Positions 36,301 through 49,623 of a DNA stretch of 64,000 nucleotides are shown piece after piece. The position numbers and the translations under genes are program-made. Each line of letters opens with the position of its first letter. Position 1 is the first letter of the stretch. The DNA is taken from NCBI RefSeq assembly GCF_045679555.1, contig NC_092087.1, forward strand, positions 23,995,367-24,059,366. The letters are read 5' to 3'. The notes beneath the pieces were generated by a model. It was not told where the DNA came from, ran no database searches, and worked only from the letters and a program-made list of their open reading frames with translations. This DNA is from Salvelinus alpinus (lineage: Eukaryota > Chordata > Actinopteri > Salmoniformes > Salmonidae).

Positions 36301-38133
36301 CCTTTGAGTACGAGGATGATGCCGTGCCTGTTCTGTCCCCCTGCCGCTTCTCTGGCAGCGAGGTGAGGAGCACCCCTGTTTGTGTGTGTCCGAATTGACA
36401 GATGTTTGAACAAGGGCACAGGTGTTCCATCAGAGCTTTTCTTCTTTTTATTTGGAATGTTAATATGGTTAACCCTGTGTTGTCTCCTCCTCTCGCCCTT
36501 TGTAGATCCGCATGCGTGATGATGATATGCCCCTTGCACATATTGCTATCGCAGTGGAGGGGGCCAGTGCCGCCAGCCCAGACATTGTGCCTCTAATGGT
36601 GGCCAACTCCATCATTGGCAGCTATGACATCACTTTTGGTGGTGGAAAGCACCTGAGCAGCCGCCTGGCTCGTCTAGCCTCAGAGGAGAGTCTGTGCCAC
36701 AGCTTTCAGGCCTTCCACTCATCCTACAGCGACACTGGTCTGCTGGGCATCTACTTTGTCACTGACAAACACCACATCGATGACATGATGCACTGGTCAC
36801 AGAACGCATGGTTAGTTGTGATTTCCAATATATACACTCACAAACACAAAACATGGACACACTCCTAGTCCCAACACTTATCCTCAGCCTGTGTAATTTT
36901 ACATATTTCATTTGATAGTATTGACCTCCCTCGTTTTCTTTCTCTCTCCCTGAAGGATGAACTTGTGCACCACAGTGACAGAGAGTGATGTTGCCAGAGC
37001 CAAAAACGCCCTCAAGGCCAGCCTGGTGGGACAGCTCGACGGTAAGAGCTCTCTCCTCATGTAGCCTGTCAGACACTTAAACACACACACACACACAAAT
37101 ACCTCTCCCTGTTCAACACTAACACTGCCGTACTGCTCTTGTGTAGGAACGACACCGATATGTGATGACATCGGCAGGCATGTCCTGAACTATGGCCGCC
37201 GTATCCCCCTGGCTGAGTGGGACGCCCGCATCGATGTGAGTACAACCGCCTTCCATGCACCACACATACAGCTGTTACACCCTCCTCTACCACCTAGAGC
37301 AGAGGTATTCAACCCCCCCCAATTAACAACAATTAACCTTTAATTCATTACATTTTCATCTCTTACATTTTTTTTTTTACTAATAAATACTTATTCAGTA
37401 AAATGCAATTTTTCTAATCATCTTTCTCAACGTTTGTATATTGTCCCATACAATAATCTGTACTGTTAATTTTTATATTAAAACATATATTCTGAACAAA
37501 AATATATATGCAACAATTTCAAAGATTTTACTGAGTTACAGTTCATAGAAGGAAATCAATCAATTGAAGAAGAAAAAATTAGGCCCTAATCTATGGATTT
37601 CACATGACTGGACAGGGGCGCAGCCACTGGGGAGCCAGGCACAGCCAATAAGAATACGTTTTCCCCCCAAAAAAGGGCTTTATTACAGACAGTTCCCCCA
37701 GACCCGACTTTGAATACCACTGATCTAGAGGGTGCTCTTTCTGTGTCTCTTTCTGATCTCACTCTGAGTTTTCCCCCCCACCCCTTACTGCATTCACCCC
37801 ACATTTCTCACCTCAGGCTGTGACGCCCAGGATGGTGCGTGACGTCTGCTCCAAATATATCTATGACAAGTGTCCCGCTGTGTCTGCTGTTGGTAAGTTA
37901 CCACACATCAGTATTCCTTCCAAGCAGCCTTTGCACCTTAGTCCTCTTGTCCAGGATAAAGATAGCACATAGTCTAAAAGTCCAGCTAGTGGCTACCTAG
38001 CTTGGTAATGTTCTGATTCCTCAATCCTTCTCTCATCTCGTCTTACTGTCTTTCTCTCTGTTCCACAGGCCCCGTTGAGCAGCTGCCTGACTACAACAGA
38101 ATGCGCAGTGCCATGTACTGGCTCCGCTTCTAA
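27373..38133 (+). CDS. uqcrc1: cytochrome b-c1 complex subunit 1, mitochondrial (core protein 1)
   Basis: Structural core subunit of respiratory complex III on the matrix side of the inner mitochondrial membrane. Twelve coding exons with GT/AG sites and matching phase: 27373-27435, 34709-34849, 35010-35096, 35233-35362, 35660-35858, 36019-36098, 36247-36362, 36506-36810, 36956-37041, 37147-37235, 37817-37892, 38069-38133. They encode 478 residues (human 480). The N-terminus is an Arg/Ala-rich, acid-free targeting sequence. It is an M16 peptidase-fold protein: residues 89-93 read FFLEH where active processing peptidase has HFLEH, so the zinc site is degenerate as in all UQCRC1. Conserved blocks include [56 protein letters not shown], and the C-terminus [16 protein letters not shown]. 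No breaks seen. Intron 1 (7.3 kb) is mostly transposons. Confidence 0.97.
28196..28260 (-). repeat. LINE 3' tail fragment
   Basis: CAAATCAAAGTTTATTGGTC followed by ACATACACAG matches the reversed 3' end of the fish LINE also seen at 63017. It is a short piece in uqcrc1 intron 1; a similar piece lies at 32673-32745. Confidence 0.5.
28299..28942. mobile_element. probable hAT 5' end fragment
   Basis: Begins CAGGGATGCAAACTAGTCAC, a hAT-like terminus, followed by GC-rich sequence and then AT-rich sequence with GCTAGCTAACGTTA-type blocks. A 126-codon frame (28304-28684) shows no family motif. No right end was found, so this is a fragment or a misread repeat. Confidence 0.35.
28943..29413. repeat. 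470 bp MITE with CAGAATTCTCCC inverted repeats
   Basis: Left end CCCCCCTGTCAGAATTCTCC (28945-28964) and right end GGAGAATTCTGGCAGGGGGG (29392-29411), complementary with one mismatch. No transposase. Lies in uqcrc1 intron 1. Confidence 0.65.
29650..30840 (-). mobile_element. RSg-1-type LINE, 5'-truncated
   Basis: Minus-strand copy in uqcrc1 intron 1. The 3' tail is at about 29650-29735 (complement of GAGAACAAGTTCTCATTTGC). The RT end is at 30868-30473 ([40 protein letters not shown]), then frames decay. Same family as 5995-8166, with closely similar wording in the RT end. It stops at about 30840, where another LINE begins in the opposite direction. Confidence 0.8.
30840..31411 (+). mobile_element. 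LINE 3' end (Rex-like), 5'-truncated
   Basis: Plus-strand LINE end: frame about 30852-31052 ([40 protein letters not shown]) then a 3' UTR with a C-rich run at 31081-31105 and the tail TAATAAGATTTGATTTGATA. Same clade as 63017-64000 by the RTRC/HPSH blocks. Clade name uncertain (Rex1/Babar or related). Confidence 0.7.
32110..32330 (-). mobile_element. SmaI-type tRNA-derived SINE
   Basis: Reversed SINE: its 3' tail is at the left (complement of TCTTAACTGACTTGCCTAGT) and its tRNA-like head at the right, with B-box-like GGGTTCGAACCCGG (palindromic) at 32252-32265 and A-box-like sequence near 32300-32325. Flanking ATGTTT at both sides is a plausible target copy. It interrupts the Penelope-like element. 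RNA polymerase III boxes are SINE parts, not a tRNA gene. Confidence 0.8.
32511..32553 (+). other. hammerhead ribozyme-like motif in Penelope tail
   Basis: CTGATGA (32517-32523) is followed by a stem GACAG/CTGTC (32525-32529 with 32535-32539) and then an A-rich core and ACGTT (32543-32547). The short ACGT stem III and flanking complementary arms (ATACC and GGTTAT) fit the small hammerheads known from Penelope-like elements, which are thought to act as dimers. The copy is close to the consensus but looks decayed. Confidence 0.55.
32871..34373 (-). mobile_element. Tc1-like transposon, family I, copy 1
   Basis: 1.5 kb between TA sites in uqcrc1 intron 1; ends AACTCAG and complement CTGAGTT. Minus-strand transposase in pieces: 34094-33789 ([20 protein letters not shown], helix-turn-helix), 33940-33641 ([24 protein letters not shown] with first Asp) and 33608-33108 ([13 protein letters not shown] second Asp, [18 protein letters not shown] with Glu). 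Two or more frame shifts separate the pieces. All three catalytic residues are still readable. Copy 2 lies at 38986. Confidence 0.85.
34387..34652. repeat. salmonid dispersed repeat, copy 1
   Basis: Starts ATCAAATCAAATTTATTTAT and contains AGCTGATATCTCAAAGTGCT and AACTCCCTAGAAAGGCCAAA. It matches in reverse 58060-58238. Non-coding; it ends just before uqcrc1 exon 2. Confidence 0.65.
37300..37722. mobile_element. hAT-type MITE carrying a Tc1 end
   Basis: 423 bp in uqcrc1 intron 10. Ends CAGAGGTATTCAA (37300-37312) and TTGAATACCACTG (37710-37722) are inverted repeats. The 8 bp target copies are ACCTAGAG (37292-37299) and ATCTAGAG (37723-37730), 7 of 8 matching. About 37487-37660 is the terminal part of a Tc1-like element (CTGAACAAAAATATATATGC), so one element is inside the other. 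Confidence 0.75.
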
Positions 38134-38590
38134 GAACCCAATAGTGTTGCTCTCTGCGTGTTCCTTTCACTCTGAGGACTGCCTCAGCTCATCAGCACAG
38201 ATCTGCATCGGCTCCATCAAAGGTCCCTCTCCTCCATCTCTCGCTCTATTCCTGCTATGTTAGTTTTAGTTGGTTATGAGGGAGAGAACCACTGTTGAGG
38301 GGGTGAATAAGTTCTGAGTGTTCTGTTTCCCTGTAATTATCAATAATTACCTCTCGAGAAAGATTGTAATACTGAAGATTTTTGTTAATGTCACTGAGCC
38401 TTTTCATGCACCTGGTACTGTTCTGGGGAAGAGAGGGGAACACCTGAAGACATTCAGTGATAAATACATATACAGTAAAATCAGGGCACTGTACAACCAG
38501 TTAATGTAGAGCAAAAGTATTTATGAATTGATGTAGTATTTTGTTTCTGTCCTATTGTACATAACAGAAGCTCTCATTCCGACAAATTAA

Positions 38591-38596
38591 AATAAA
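38591..38596 (+). terminator. uqcrc1: uqcrc1 poly(A) signal
   Basis: AATAAA about 458 bp after the uqcrc1 stop; no earlier clear hexamer was noticed in the 3' UTR. Confidence 0.6.
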
Positions 38597-38985
38597 ACAT
38601 TGTAAAACACTTTGTTTTTGAGTCATTGTCCCACACACAGAATTAGATTAGTAAGACTTAATATGTTATGATCTATCCTTGTCTCCAGGCCTACAAGCCA
38701 CCAATGCCCCACTTTGGAACATTACATTTAAAGGGGGGAAGGGGTTATAAACTGACAGAATTGCTTTCAGATTGTCAAACCATGCATCATTTAGCTATTT
38801 GATTTTCAATTTTAGGACCCCTTTTGGTGTAAAAAATATATAAAACATTTGATACAATATTGAAATTGGCCTTTTGTACCAAATCCCACAGAAACGCATT
38901 GAATAACATTTATGAATTGCAAAGAAAATACTATTTATTTTTTGACTAAGGTTTAAGTGACTGATATAAGAAAGCTCAGGAAATA
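38597..38985. other. no gene seen downstream of uqcrc1
   Basis: AT-rich intergenic sequence up to the next transposon. No frame or repeat was recognised. Confidence 0.45.
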
Positions 38986-40453
38986 TAAACTCAGCAAAAA
39001 CAAAATCCTCAACTGTGTTTATTTTCAGCAAACTTAACATGTACATATTTGTATGAACATAAGATTCAACAACTGAGAGACAAACTGAACAAGTTCCACA
39101 GACATGTGACTAAAATAATTGAAATGTGTCCCTGAACAAAGGGGGAGGGATCAAAATCAAAAATATCTATCTGGTGTGGCCACCAGCTGCATTAAGTACT
39201 GCTGTGCATCTCCTCATGGACTGCACCTGATTTGCCAGTTCTTGCTGTGAGATGTTACCCCACTCTTCTATCAAGGCACCTGCAAGTTCCCGGACATTTC
39301 TGGGGGGAATGGTCCTAGCCCTGACCCTCCGATCCAACAGGTCCCAGACGTGCTCAATGGGATTGAGATCCGAGTTCTTCGCTGGCCATGGCAGAACACT
39401 GACATTCCTGTCTTGCAGGAAATCACACATAGAACGAGCAGTATGGCTGGTGGCATTGTCATGCTGAAGGGTCATGTCAGGATGAGCCTGCAGGAAGGGT
39501 ACCACATGAGGGAGGAGGATGTCTTCCCTGTAACGCACAGCGTTGAGATTGCCTGCAATGACAACAAGCTCAGTCCGATGATGCTGTGACACACCGCCCC
39601 CGACCATGACGGACCCTCCACTTCCAAATCGATCCCCCTCTAGAGTACAGACCTCGGCGTAACTCTCATTCCTTCGACGATAAACGCAAATCCGACCATC
39701 ATCCCTGGTGGGACAAAACTACAACTCGTTAGTGAAGAGCACTTTTTGCCAGTCCTGTCTGGTCCAGCATCGGTGGGTTTGTGCCCATTGGCGACGTCGT
39801 TGCCGGTGATGTCTGGTGAGGACCTGCCTTACAACAGGCTTACAAGCCCTCAGTCCAGCCTCTCTCAGCCTATTGCGGACAGTCTGAGCACTGATGGAGG
39901 GATTGTGCGTTCCTGGTGTAACCCGGGCAGTTATAGTTGCCATCCTGTATCTGTCCCGCAGGTATGATGTTTGGATGTACCGATCCTGTGCAGGTGTTAC
40001 ACGTGGTCTGCCACGGCGAGGACGATCAGCTGTCCATCCTGTCTTCCTGTAGCGCTGTCTTAGGTGTCTCACAGTACGGACATTGCAATTTATTGCCCTG
40101 GCCACATCTGCAGTCCTCATGCCTCCTTGCAGCATGCCTAAGGCACGTTCACACAGATGAGCAGGGACCCTGAGCATCTTTCTTTTGGTGTTTTTCAGAG
40201 TCCGTAGAAAGGCCTCTTTAGTGTCCTAAGTTTTCATAACTGTGACCTTAATTGTCTACCGTCTGTAGCTGTTAGTGTCTTAACGACCGTTCCACAGGTG
40301 CATGTTCATTAATTGTTTATGGTTCATTGGACAGGCATGGGGAACAGTGTTTAAACCCTTTACAATGAAGATCTGTGAAGTTATTTGGATTTTTACAAAT
40401 TATCTTTGAAAGACCGGGTCCTAATAAAGGGATGTTTTTTTTTGCTGAGTTTA
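38986..40453 (-). mobile_element. Tc1-like transposon, family I, copy 2
   Basis: 1.47 kb between TA sites, ends AACTCAGCAAAAA and complement. Minus-strand transposase: 40177-39719 is one long frame ([36 protein letters not shown], ending VLFTNEL) and 39607-39167 the rest ([30 protein letters not shown]). The first catalytic Asp reads Asn here (TNE for TDE), and a frame break lies near 39610-39720. It is dead but better preserved than copy 1. Confidence 0.85.
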
Positions 40454-40507
40454 TATATTTACACACATTTAACCTCTTTTTTGTGGGTAGGTACAAAACT
40501 ACCTCCA

Positions 40508-41208
40508 TACAGTGCCTTAGGAAAGTATTCAGACCCTTTGCCTTTTTCACATTTTGTTACGTTACAGCCTTATTCTAGAATGTATTAAATTGACCAAGAA
40601 CCTGATGGTCACTCTGACAGAGCTCCAGAGTTCCTCTGCGGAGATGGGAGAATCTACCAGAAGGACAACCACCTCTGCAGCACTCCACCAATCAGGCCTT
40701 TATGGTAGAGTGGCCAGACGGAAAGCCACTCCTCAGTAAAAGGCACATGACAGCCCGTTTGGAGATTGCCAAAAGGCACCTAAAGGGCTCTCAGATCATG
40801 AGAAACAAGCTCCTCTGGTCTGATGAAACCAAGATTGAACTCTTTGGCCTGAATGCCAAGAGTGACATCTGGAGGAAACCTGGCACCGCAGGAGTGGCTT
40901 CGGGACAAGTCTCTGAATGTCCGAGTGCCCCAGCCAGAGCCTGGACTTGAACCCGATCTAACATCTCTGGAGAGACCTGAAAATAGCTGTGCAGCGACAC
41001 TCCCCATCCAAACTGCCAGAGCTTGAGAAGATTTGCAGAAAAGAATGGGAGAAACTCCCCAAATACAGATGTGCCAAGCTTGTAGCGTTATACCCAAGAA
41101 GACTCAAGGCTGTAATCGCTGCCAAAGGTGCTTCAACAAAGTACTGAGTAAAGGGTCTGAATACTTATGTAAATGTGATTTCAGTTTTTATTATATTACA
41201 ACATTTTA
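40508..41208 (+). mobile_element. Tc1-like transposon, family B, copy 2 (deleted)
   Basis: Left end CAGTGCCTTAGGAAAGTATT at TA. The interior keeps pieces of plus-strand transposase ([28 protein letters not shown]-type region in another frame) and the 3' end AAAGGGTCTGAATACTTATG. Much of the middle, about half a normal element, is missing. The right end is fused to the next Tc1-like piece. Confidence 0.7.
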
Positions 41209-41215
41209 CAAAATG

Positions 41216-42010
41216 CATATGTGGACACCTGCTCATTGAACATCTCATTCCAAAATCATGGGCATATGGAGTTGGTCCCTCTCTTTGCTGCTATAACAGC
41301 CAAGTCCTGCAGGGACTTGCTTCCATTCAGCCACAAGAACATTAGTGAGATCGGGCACTGATGTTGGGTGATTAGGCCTGGCTCGCAGTTGACGTTCCAA
41401 TTCATCCCAAAGGTGTTAGCACAGAATCGTCTAGAATGTCATTGTATGCTGTAGCATTAAGATTTCCCATTCACTGGAACTAAGGAGCCTAGCCCGAACC
41501 ATGAAAAACAGCCCCAGACCATTACTCCTTCTCCACCAAACTTTACAGTTAGCACTATGAATTAGGACAGGTAACATTCTCCTGGCATCCGCTAAACCCA
41601 GATTCGTCCGTCGGACTGCAAGATGGTGAAGCGTGATTCATCACTCCAGAGAACATGTTCTTACTGCTCCAGAGTAACATGGAGGCGAGATTTACACCAT
41701 TCCAGCCAACGCTTGGCATTGTGCATGGTGATCTTAGGCTTCTGTGCGGCTGCTCGGCCATGAAAACCTATTTCATGAAGCTCCCGACGAACAGTTCTTG
41801 TCCTGATGTTGCTTCCAGAGGCAGTTTGGAACTCGGTAGTGAGTGTTGCAACATAGGACAGACGATTTTTACGTGGTATGCGCTTCAGCACTCGGTGGTC
41901 CAGTTCATTGAACTTGTGTGGCCTACAACTTCGCTGCTGAGCAGTTGTTGCACCTAGACGTTTCCACTTAAAAATAACAGCACTTACAGTTGGTCTAGAG
42001 GCAAAAAAAT
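41216..42010 (-). mobile_element. Tc1-like transposon, family D, truncated
   Basis: Starts at TATGTGGACACCTGCTC. Minus-strand transposase 42086-41661 (RPTVSAVIFKWKRLGATTAQ, PHKFNELDHRVLKRIPRKNR, RTVRRELHEIGFHGRAAAQK) and 41761-41555 (first Asp region TDESGFSGC-like). The 5' end is missing and the catalytic part has frame breaks. Confidence 0.7.
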
Positions 42011-42059
42011 GGAGAAGCGAGAGATATATAATAAAAAATATAAAAATTATACATATATA

Positions 42060-43145
42060 TACAGTGCTGGTCAAAAATTTGGACATATCTACTCATTCCA
42101 AGGTTTTTCTATATTTTTACTATTTTCTACATTGTAGAATAATAGTGAAGACATCAAAACTATGAAATAACACATATGCAATAATGTAGTAACCAAAGAA
42201 GTGTTAAACATATCAAAATATATTTTAGATTCTTCAAAGTAGCCACCCTTTGCCTTGATGACAGCTTTGCATACTCTTGGCATTCTCTCAACCAGCTTCA
42301 CGAAGAATTCTTTTTCCAACAGACTTGAAGGAGTTCCCACATATGCTGAGCACTTGTTGGCTGATTTTCCTTCACTCTGCGGTCCAACTCATCCCAAACC
42401 ATCTCAATTAGGTTGAGGTTGGGTGATTGTGGAGGCCAGGTCATCTCATGCAGCACTCCATCACTGTCTTTGGTCAAATAGCCCTTACACTGCCTGGAGG
42501 TGTGTTTTTGGTCATTGTCTTGTTGAAAAACAAATGATAGTCCCCCTAAGCGCAAACCAGATGGGATGGCATATTGCTGCGGTAGAAATGCTGGTTAAGT
42601 GTGCCTTGAATTCTAAATACATCACAGACGGTGTCACCAGCAAAGCACGCCCACACCATCATGCCTCCTCCTCCATGCTTCACCGTGTAAACCACACATG
42701 CAGAGTTCATCTGTTCACCTACTCTGCGTCTCACAAAGACAGAGCGGTTGGACCCAAAAATCTCAAATTTGAACTCATCAGTCCGAAGGACAGATTTCCA
42801 CCAATGTCCATTGATCGATTGGCTCAAACATTAAGAAGAAAATAAATTCCACAAATGAACTTTTAACAAGGCACACCTGTTAATTGAAATGCATTGCAGG
42901 TGACTACCTCATAAAGCTGGGTGAGAGAATGCCAAGAGTGTGCAAAGCTGTCATCAAGGCAAAGGGTGGCTACTTTGAAGAATCTAAAGTATATTTTGTT
43001 TTGTTTAACACTTTTTTGGTTACAACATGATTCCATATGTGTTATTTCATAGTTTTGATGTCTTCAGTATTATTCTATAATGTAGAAAATAATACAAATA
43101 AAGAAAAACCTTTGAATGAGTAGGTGTGTCCAAACTTGTTGGCAG
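42060..43145 (-). mobile_element. Tc1-like transposon, family E, copy 1
   Basis: Left end CAGTGCTGGTCAAAAATTTG at TA; right end TAGGTGTGTCCAAACTT near 43138, partly lost where it meets the next element. Minus-strand transposase: 42827-42546 (VLRTDEFKFEIFGSNRSVFV, first Asp; KHGGGGMMVWACFAGDT) and 42555-42298 (FQQDNDQKHTSRQCKGYL second Asp, QSPNLNLIEMVWDELDRRV Glu). The N-terminal DNA-binding part is missing and the frame is broken once. Confidence 0.8.
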
Positions 43146-44061
<916 letters not shown>

Positions 44062-44337
44062 GTTGGTGCAATATTGAACCAATCACGGTGAAATGCTGAG
44101 CCAATCACGGAGCAATGCTCCTATTTTCTGCCTGCCTGTCACACCACCACAGAAAGCACTGAGCTCGGCTGAAACACCTGCATTTTGGAGGTGCCTGTTT
44201 GTATGCGGCGTTATTAACTCAATGATATATATTTTTTAAATATTGTTTGCAAACTGATATGTGACACGTATTAATGACAAAATAACATGCAAAACAGGCA
44301 AGACCCCCCCCCCCCAAAAATTCAATATATATATATA

Positions 44338-45944
<1,607 letters not shown>

Positions 45945-46449
45945 TATATATATTATTATTATTTTTGATTTTTTTGTGGGGCTCAAAACAGGTGCCCTGA
46001 ATGACGGGTCGCCATTGATGTGGCTGCTATGAAAGTGAACTGTGTTTGCGGTAATTACGGGTGTAATAATTTTGCCGATTCTGTTGAAAAACTTTTCTTA
46101 AACAGGAGCAAACGGAACAAAACGGGGATAAACATACCTGAATTTGTCCAATAGAAACTCTTGTTTCCAACTGTTGGACAAATGATTACACCCTAAATCA
46201 GCAAGGCGGTAAGGTGCAAGGCGGTATTGAATGTTTCACTGTCTGTCACCTTGATTACTCACATTTCTCTCAACCTGTAAACTTTCATTTGTAGGCTAGG
46301 TTGTACAGTAGCAGCCTCATGATGGGTATAGGAACATTTTTAATGTCATGTAATAGCCTAAATCTATTGATGTTACATTGAGCTGGGTGAATGGAATATG
46401 AATGACAGTCATCCAATATACTATATTAAAGTTAAATAATAGAAATAAG

Positions 46450-46813
46450 GCTCACCTGAGTGCATACACTTCCCCGGAGCACACTGCCTACTACATGAAG
46501 ACCCTGGCCAAAGACCTGCCAAAAGGTGAGCCAACCAGACCACCTACCCAGCATAGCAGACACTTCAATGAGGCAGGAATAAGGCATGGAGACTGTTTAT
46601 AAGGTGATATGACAATTCAATAGTGTGTACAATGGGTTGGGTTCTTATAAGCCCTTCTAGTTCCACAGAGGTTGAGTGAGTGTTAATGTATATAGTTGTA
46701 AAGCTCCTGTTTCCTTTTGGTGAATTAGTTTCTCATGCCTGTGTTGAACTTCCATTCCCATGGTCTCCAGTAGTCCTTGTCAATTGCTATGTATACTGAA
46801 GTGCCCCTCTCAC
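46450..46813 (+). pseudogene. partial duplicate of uqcrc1 exon 4 and intron 4
   Basis: Ungapped copy of 35287-35650 at an offset of 11,163 bp, 363 of 364 bases equal (G at 35312 is C at 46475, which would change Arg to Pro). It holds the last 76 bp of exon 4 ([20 protein letters not shown] region), the donor GTGAGC, and intron 4 up to just before the exon 5 acceptor. No acceptor precedes it, so it is not an obvious exon. It sits inside the hAT-like repeat. Confidence 0.9.
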
Positions 46814-46987
46814 TTTTTCTTCAAACAATAACATTTGGGAGTATTAGTATTAACGGTGTAAGCAATTTTACCTTCCTTTTCACAATGCAAATACTATAGT
46901 TTATTATTATAATAATAATAATAATAAAACACCTTTAATCTGTTATAGTCACTGATAAAATTGACTACATTTAGGTTGGGAACCGCT

Positions 46988-47639
46988 GATCTATGACTAG
47001 GTCTGCTGGTGGAACTCAAGATATTCTTTCTGGGTGTTAGAATTAGATTCAAGTCGTCTCTATTTCAGGCTGTCCCTTTCTGTAGGTACAGAGACTAGGG
47101 GCTAGCTTATGTATCGCCTCCACTCATCTGACTACAGTGTATGATGTGTACATGACCCCCATACAGGGGTCACTGACTGAGGCGGGGCCTTGTCTCTGTG
47201 GCCCTCAGGGTCCAGTCCCTTGTGTAAGTAAGACCATGGTTATCATTAGTCAGATGAGGATAATGTCTTGATGGGCTAGAGGTCACAAAGGAAACGAGAG
47301 AGGCTTGTCTTCCTCTCTTCCTTCCGAGGTGGACAGCTAATTTCCCTCTTCCTGAGGACTTTCTCTCCAGCGGCTCTTCTCTCTATCCCTATTTTTTTGT
47401 TTGGAGTGGCTGCGGTTCCGGACTTTCTGGAAACCTACTTGCCGTGGCTAAAGATAGATTTCTGCTCATGTGCGCATGCAGGTGCTGCTGCTGCTTCGCC
47501 GATGAATGTCTTTGTCTGGTGTAGCCTACAAACTTCATGCTGTGCACAAAGGACATGGACGATAGGTTCGAACTATTGCATTCTATACCTCAGTAGGCTA
47601 TTAAGCATAAGCACAATTGTTCTTTTTTTCTTTTTTTAA
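46988..47639. other. no gene seen
   Basis: Unique-looking sequence without a supportable exon. A short frame at 47397-47639 has no family motif or splice context. Confidence 0.4.
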
Positions 47640-48102
47640 TGCACCTTGCCAAAGATTGTACACATCTGGAACTTTGTTGGAGGGATGTGATACCATTCTT
47701 CCACGAGAAATTCCATAATTTGGTGTTTTGTCGATGGTGGTGACGCCGTGGAAGATACTGTCTCAGGCGCCACTCCAGAATCTCCCATAAGTCTTCAATT
47801 GGGTTGAGATCTGGTGACTGAGATAGCCATAGTATATGTTTTACATCGTTTTAATGCTCATCAAACCATTCAGTGACCACTCCTGCCCTGTGGATGGGGG
47901 CATTGTCATCCTATGGGGGCTTAGCTGTGGAGCCAAAATAATGGCCTGCCCAGCATTTTTATACATGACCCTAAGCATGAGGAGATGCTAATTGCTTCAT
48001 TAACTCAGGAACTCATTAACTCAGTGTGGAAGCACCTGCTTTCTATATACTTTTTATCCCTCATTTACTCAAGTGTTTCCATTATTTTGGCAGTTACCTG
48101 TA
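47640..48102 (-). mobile_element. Tc1-like transposon fragment, family G
   Basis: Contains AGTCTTCAATTGGGTTGAGA (the complement of the usual NPIE region) and GGGGGCATTGTCATCCTATG, then a right end TTTTGGCAGTTACCTG at TA (48101-48102). Only the 3' third of the transposase region remains. Confidence 0.6.
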
Positions 48103-49623
48103 TTTTATATGTTGTGCACAAAAGACATGATCAACATGTTCGTACCCCAATACAAACCTCAAGTGGGGAGTTACATGCAGCATATCACACACAAACAAGA
48201 CAAAGACACAGTCTAATTATCCATTTCATGTTATTTTCTAATCGTCACAATGGCTAAGCAGGAGGCAGACAGGCAGTCAAAGTAATAATGTTCTTTTTCA
48301 GCAACTCTGGCTAATGGCTACGCTATGGTAGCAACTACAAAGATTAGACTGACTCATCACATAAAACAGGTTATTTTTGCTCCAATACAATGTGAAAACT
48401 TCGTATTCATAGCCACTGGCTTTTTGTTTCTCCTCTTTCTTCTTCACGTGTTATCGGTACTGGTGCTGTTCAAGACAAGGATGATAAATGGGTCAACACG
48501 TCCTGAACACACACCCAAGACATTGGTAATTGATCAGTTGATCTCATTGATGAATTGATTAACTCAGCTACAGTGAAACCCTAGTTGCATACACCCTCCA
48601 GTTTACTTTTGGCAGGACTGACAGACGGAATCTGTCATTAGAACGGCTTTGCGGTCACAGCACTCAACAACACGATGATCATGAGTGGCAGGCAAAGTGC
48701 TGTGACAGGTGAATGGCCCTTCATGTGAAGTCAATCTGATCTAAGTAAAATAAATTACATTTTCACTTCTTCCACTCTGAAAATTAGACAATCACATAGG
48801 CAAAAAGTTAATCATGATAACTTCAAAATCAGATATAGGGATCTGCACACCAATTTGAACCAGATGTTACAACCACAACCATAGTGTTGTTACTTGATAC
48901 AGGTGGACCTAATTTTTTTTGCATTGTGTTTTTCTCATACTGATCAAGAAAACTCAAAATACATGTGAATAATCTAGCATGTCGAAAGCATGGGAAAATA
49001 TGTATTTATTATCTCTTTGTGAGTGAAGATGGGGGTAATATCCAATCTAGACAGAGACAAAATTGCACTTACCATCATGTTATTTTTATACAAAGAGGGT
49101 GATAGCAAACAATGACAGAAAGGGAAATGAGACAAGATGAGAGGGGAGGGCAAGGGATGGAGAGATGTACAAGATAAACAGAGAGTAGGGGAGAGCTGCA
49201 TGTGACGGTGCAGTAACACTCGGACGATAGAGAGGGAGGACGATAAGAGTCTTGTGTAACGAGAGAGCAGTCCAGTTGAACATCTGTGGGTGCATTACAG
49301 TGGTCACTTCTCTACTTGATAGGCAAAGACTGACTGAGAGATACAGAGAGAACCAGAAGAAAAATACTTTGCCACCACCCTGCATCTAAGAGGAACATCT
49401 GCATCTTGGGGACCTTACCACTCCTAAGTTGTGACATTGGGTAAGGCCTTATTACTTATGATTACATGTTTTATACTTTCCAAGGATGATCCACAACTTT
49501 CATAGTAAATGTGATTGTAAAAGGAACTTTAAGGAACCATAATGTCTTTAATTATCAATTGGACAAATGTTGAATGGTCAGATGTACGCCAGAAATAGAG
49601 TTTGAAGACCCAAGCAACATTTA
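48103..49623. other. urocortin upstream region, no gene seen
   Basis: Non-coding. A possible non-coding first exon ends at about 49440 (TGTGACATTGG then GTAAGG donor); CRH-family genes have a 5' UTR intron and the urocortin coding exon has an acceptor at 51931, so this fits but is weak. No TATA box was recognised. Confidence 0.35.

Noticed and set aside
46402-46602. Separate small gene similar to uqcrc1
   Set aside because: It is a partial exon copy running into intron sequence, with no acceptor upstream.
47397-47639. 80-residue frame as a gene
   Set aside because: No family motif, no splice context, and it ends in a T-rich tract.
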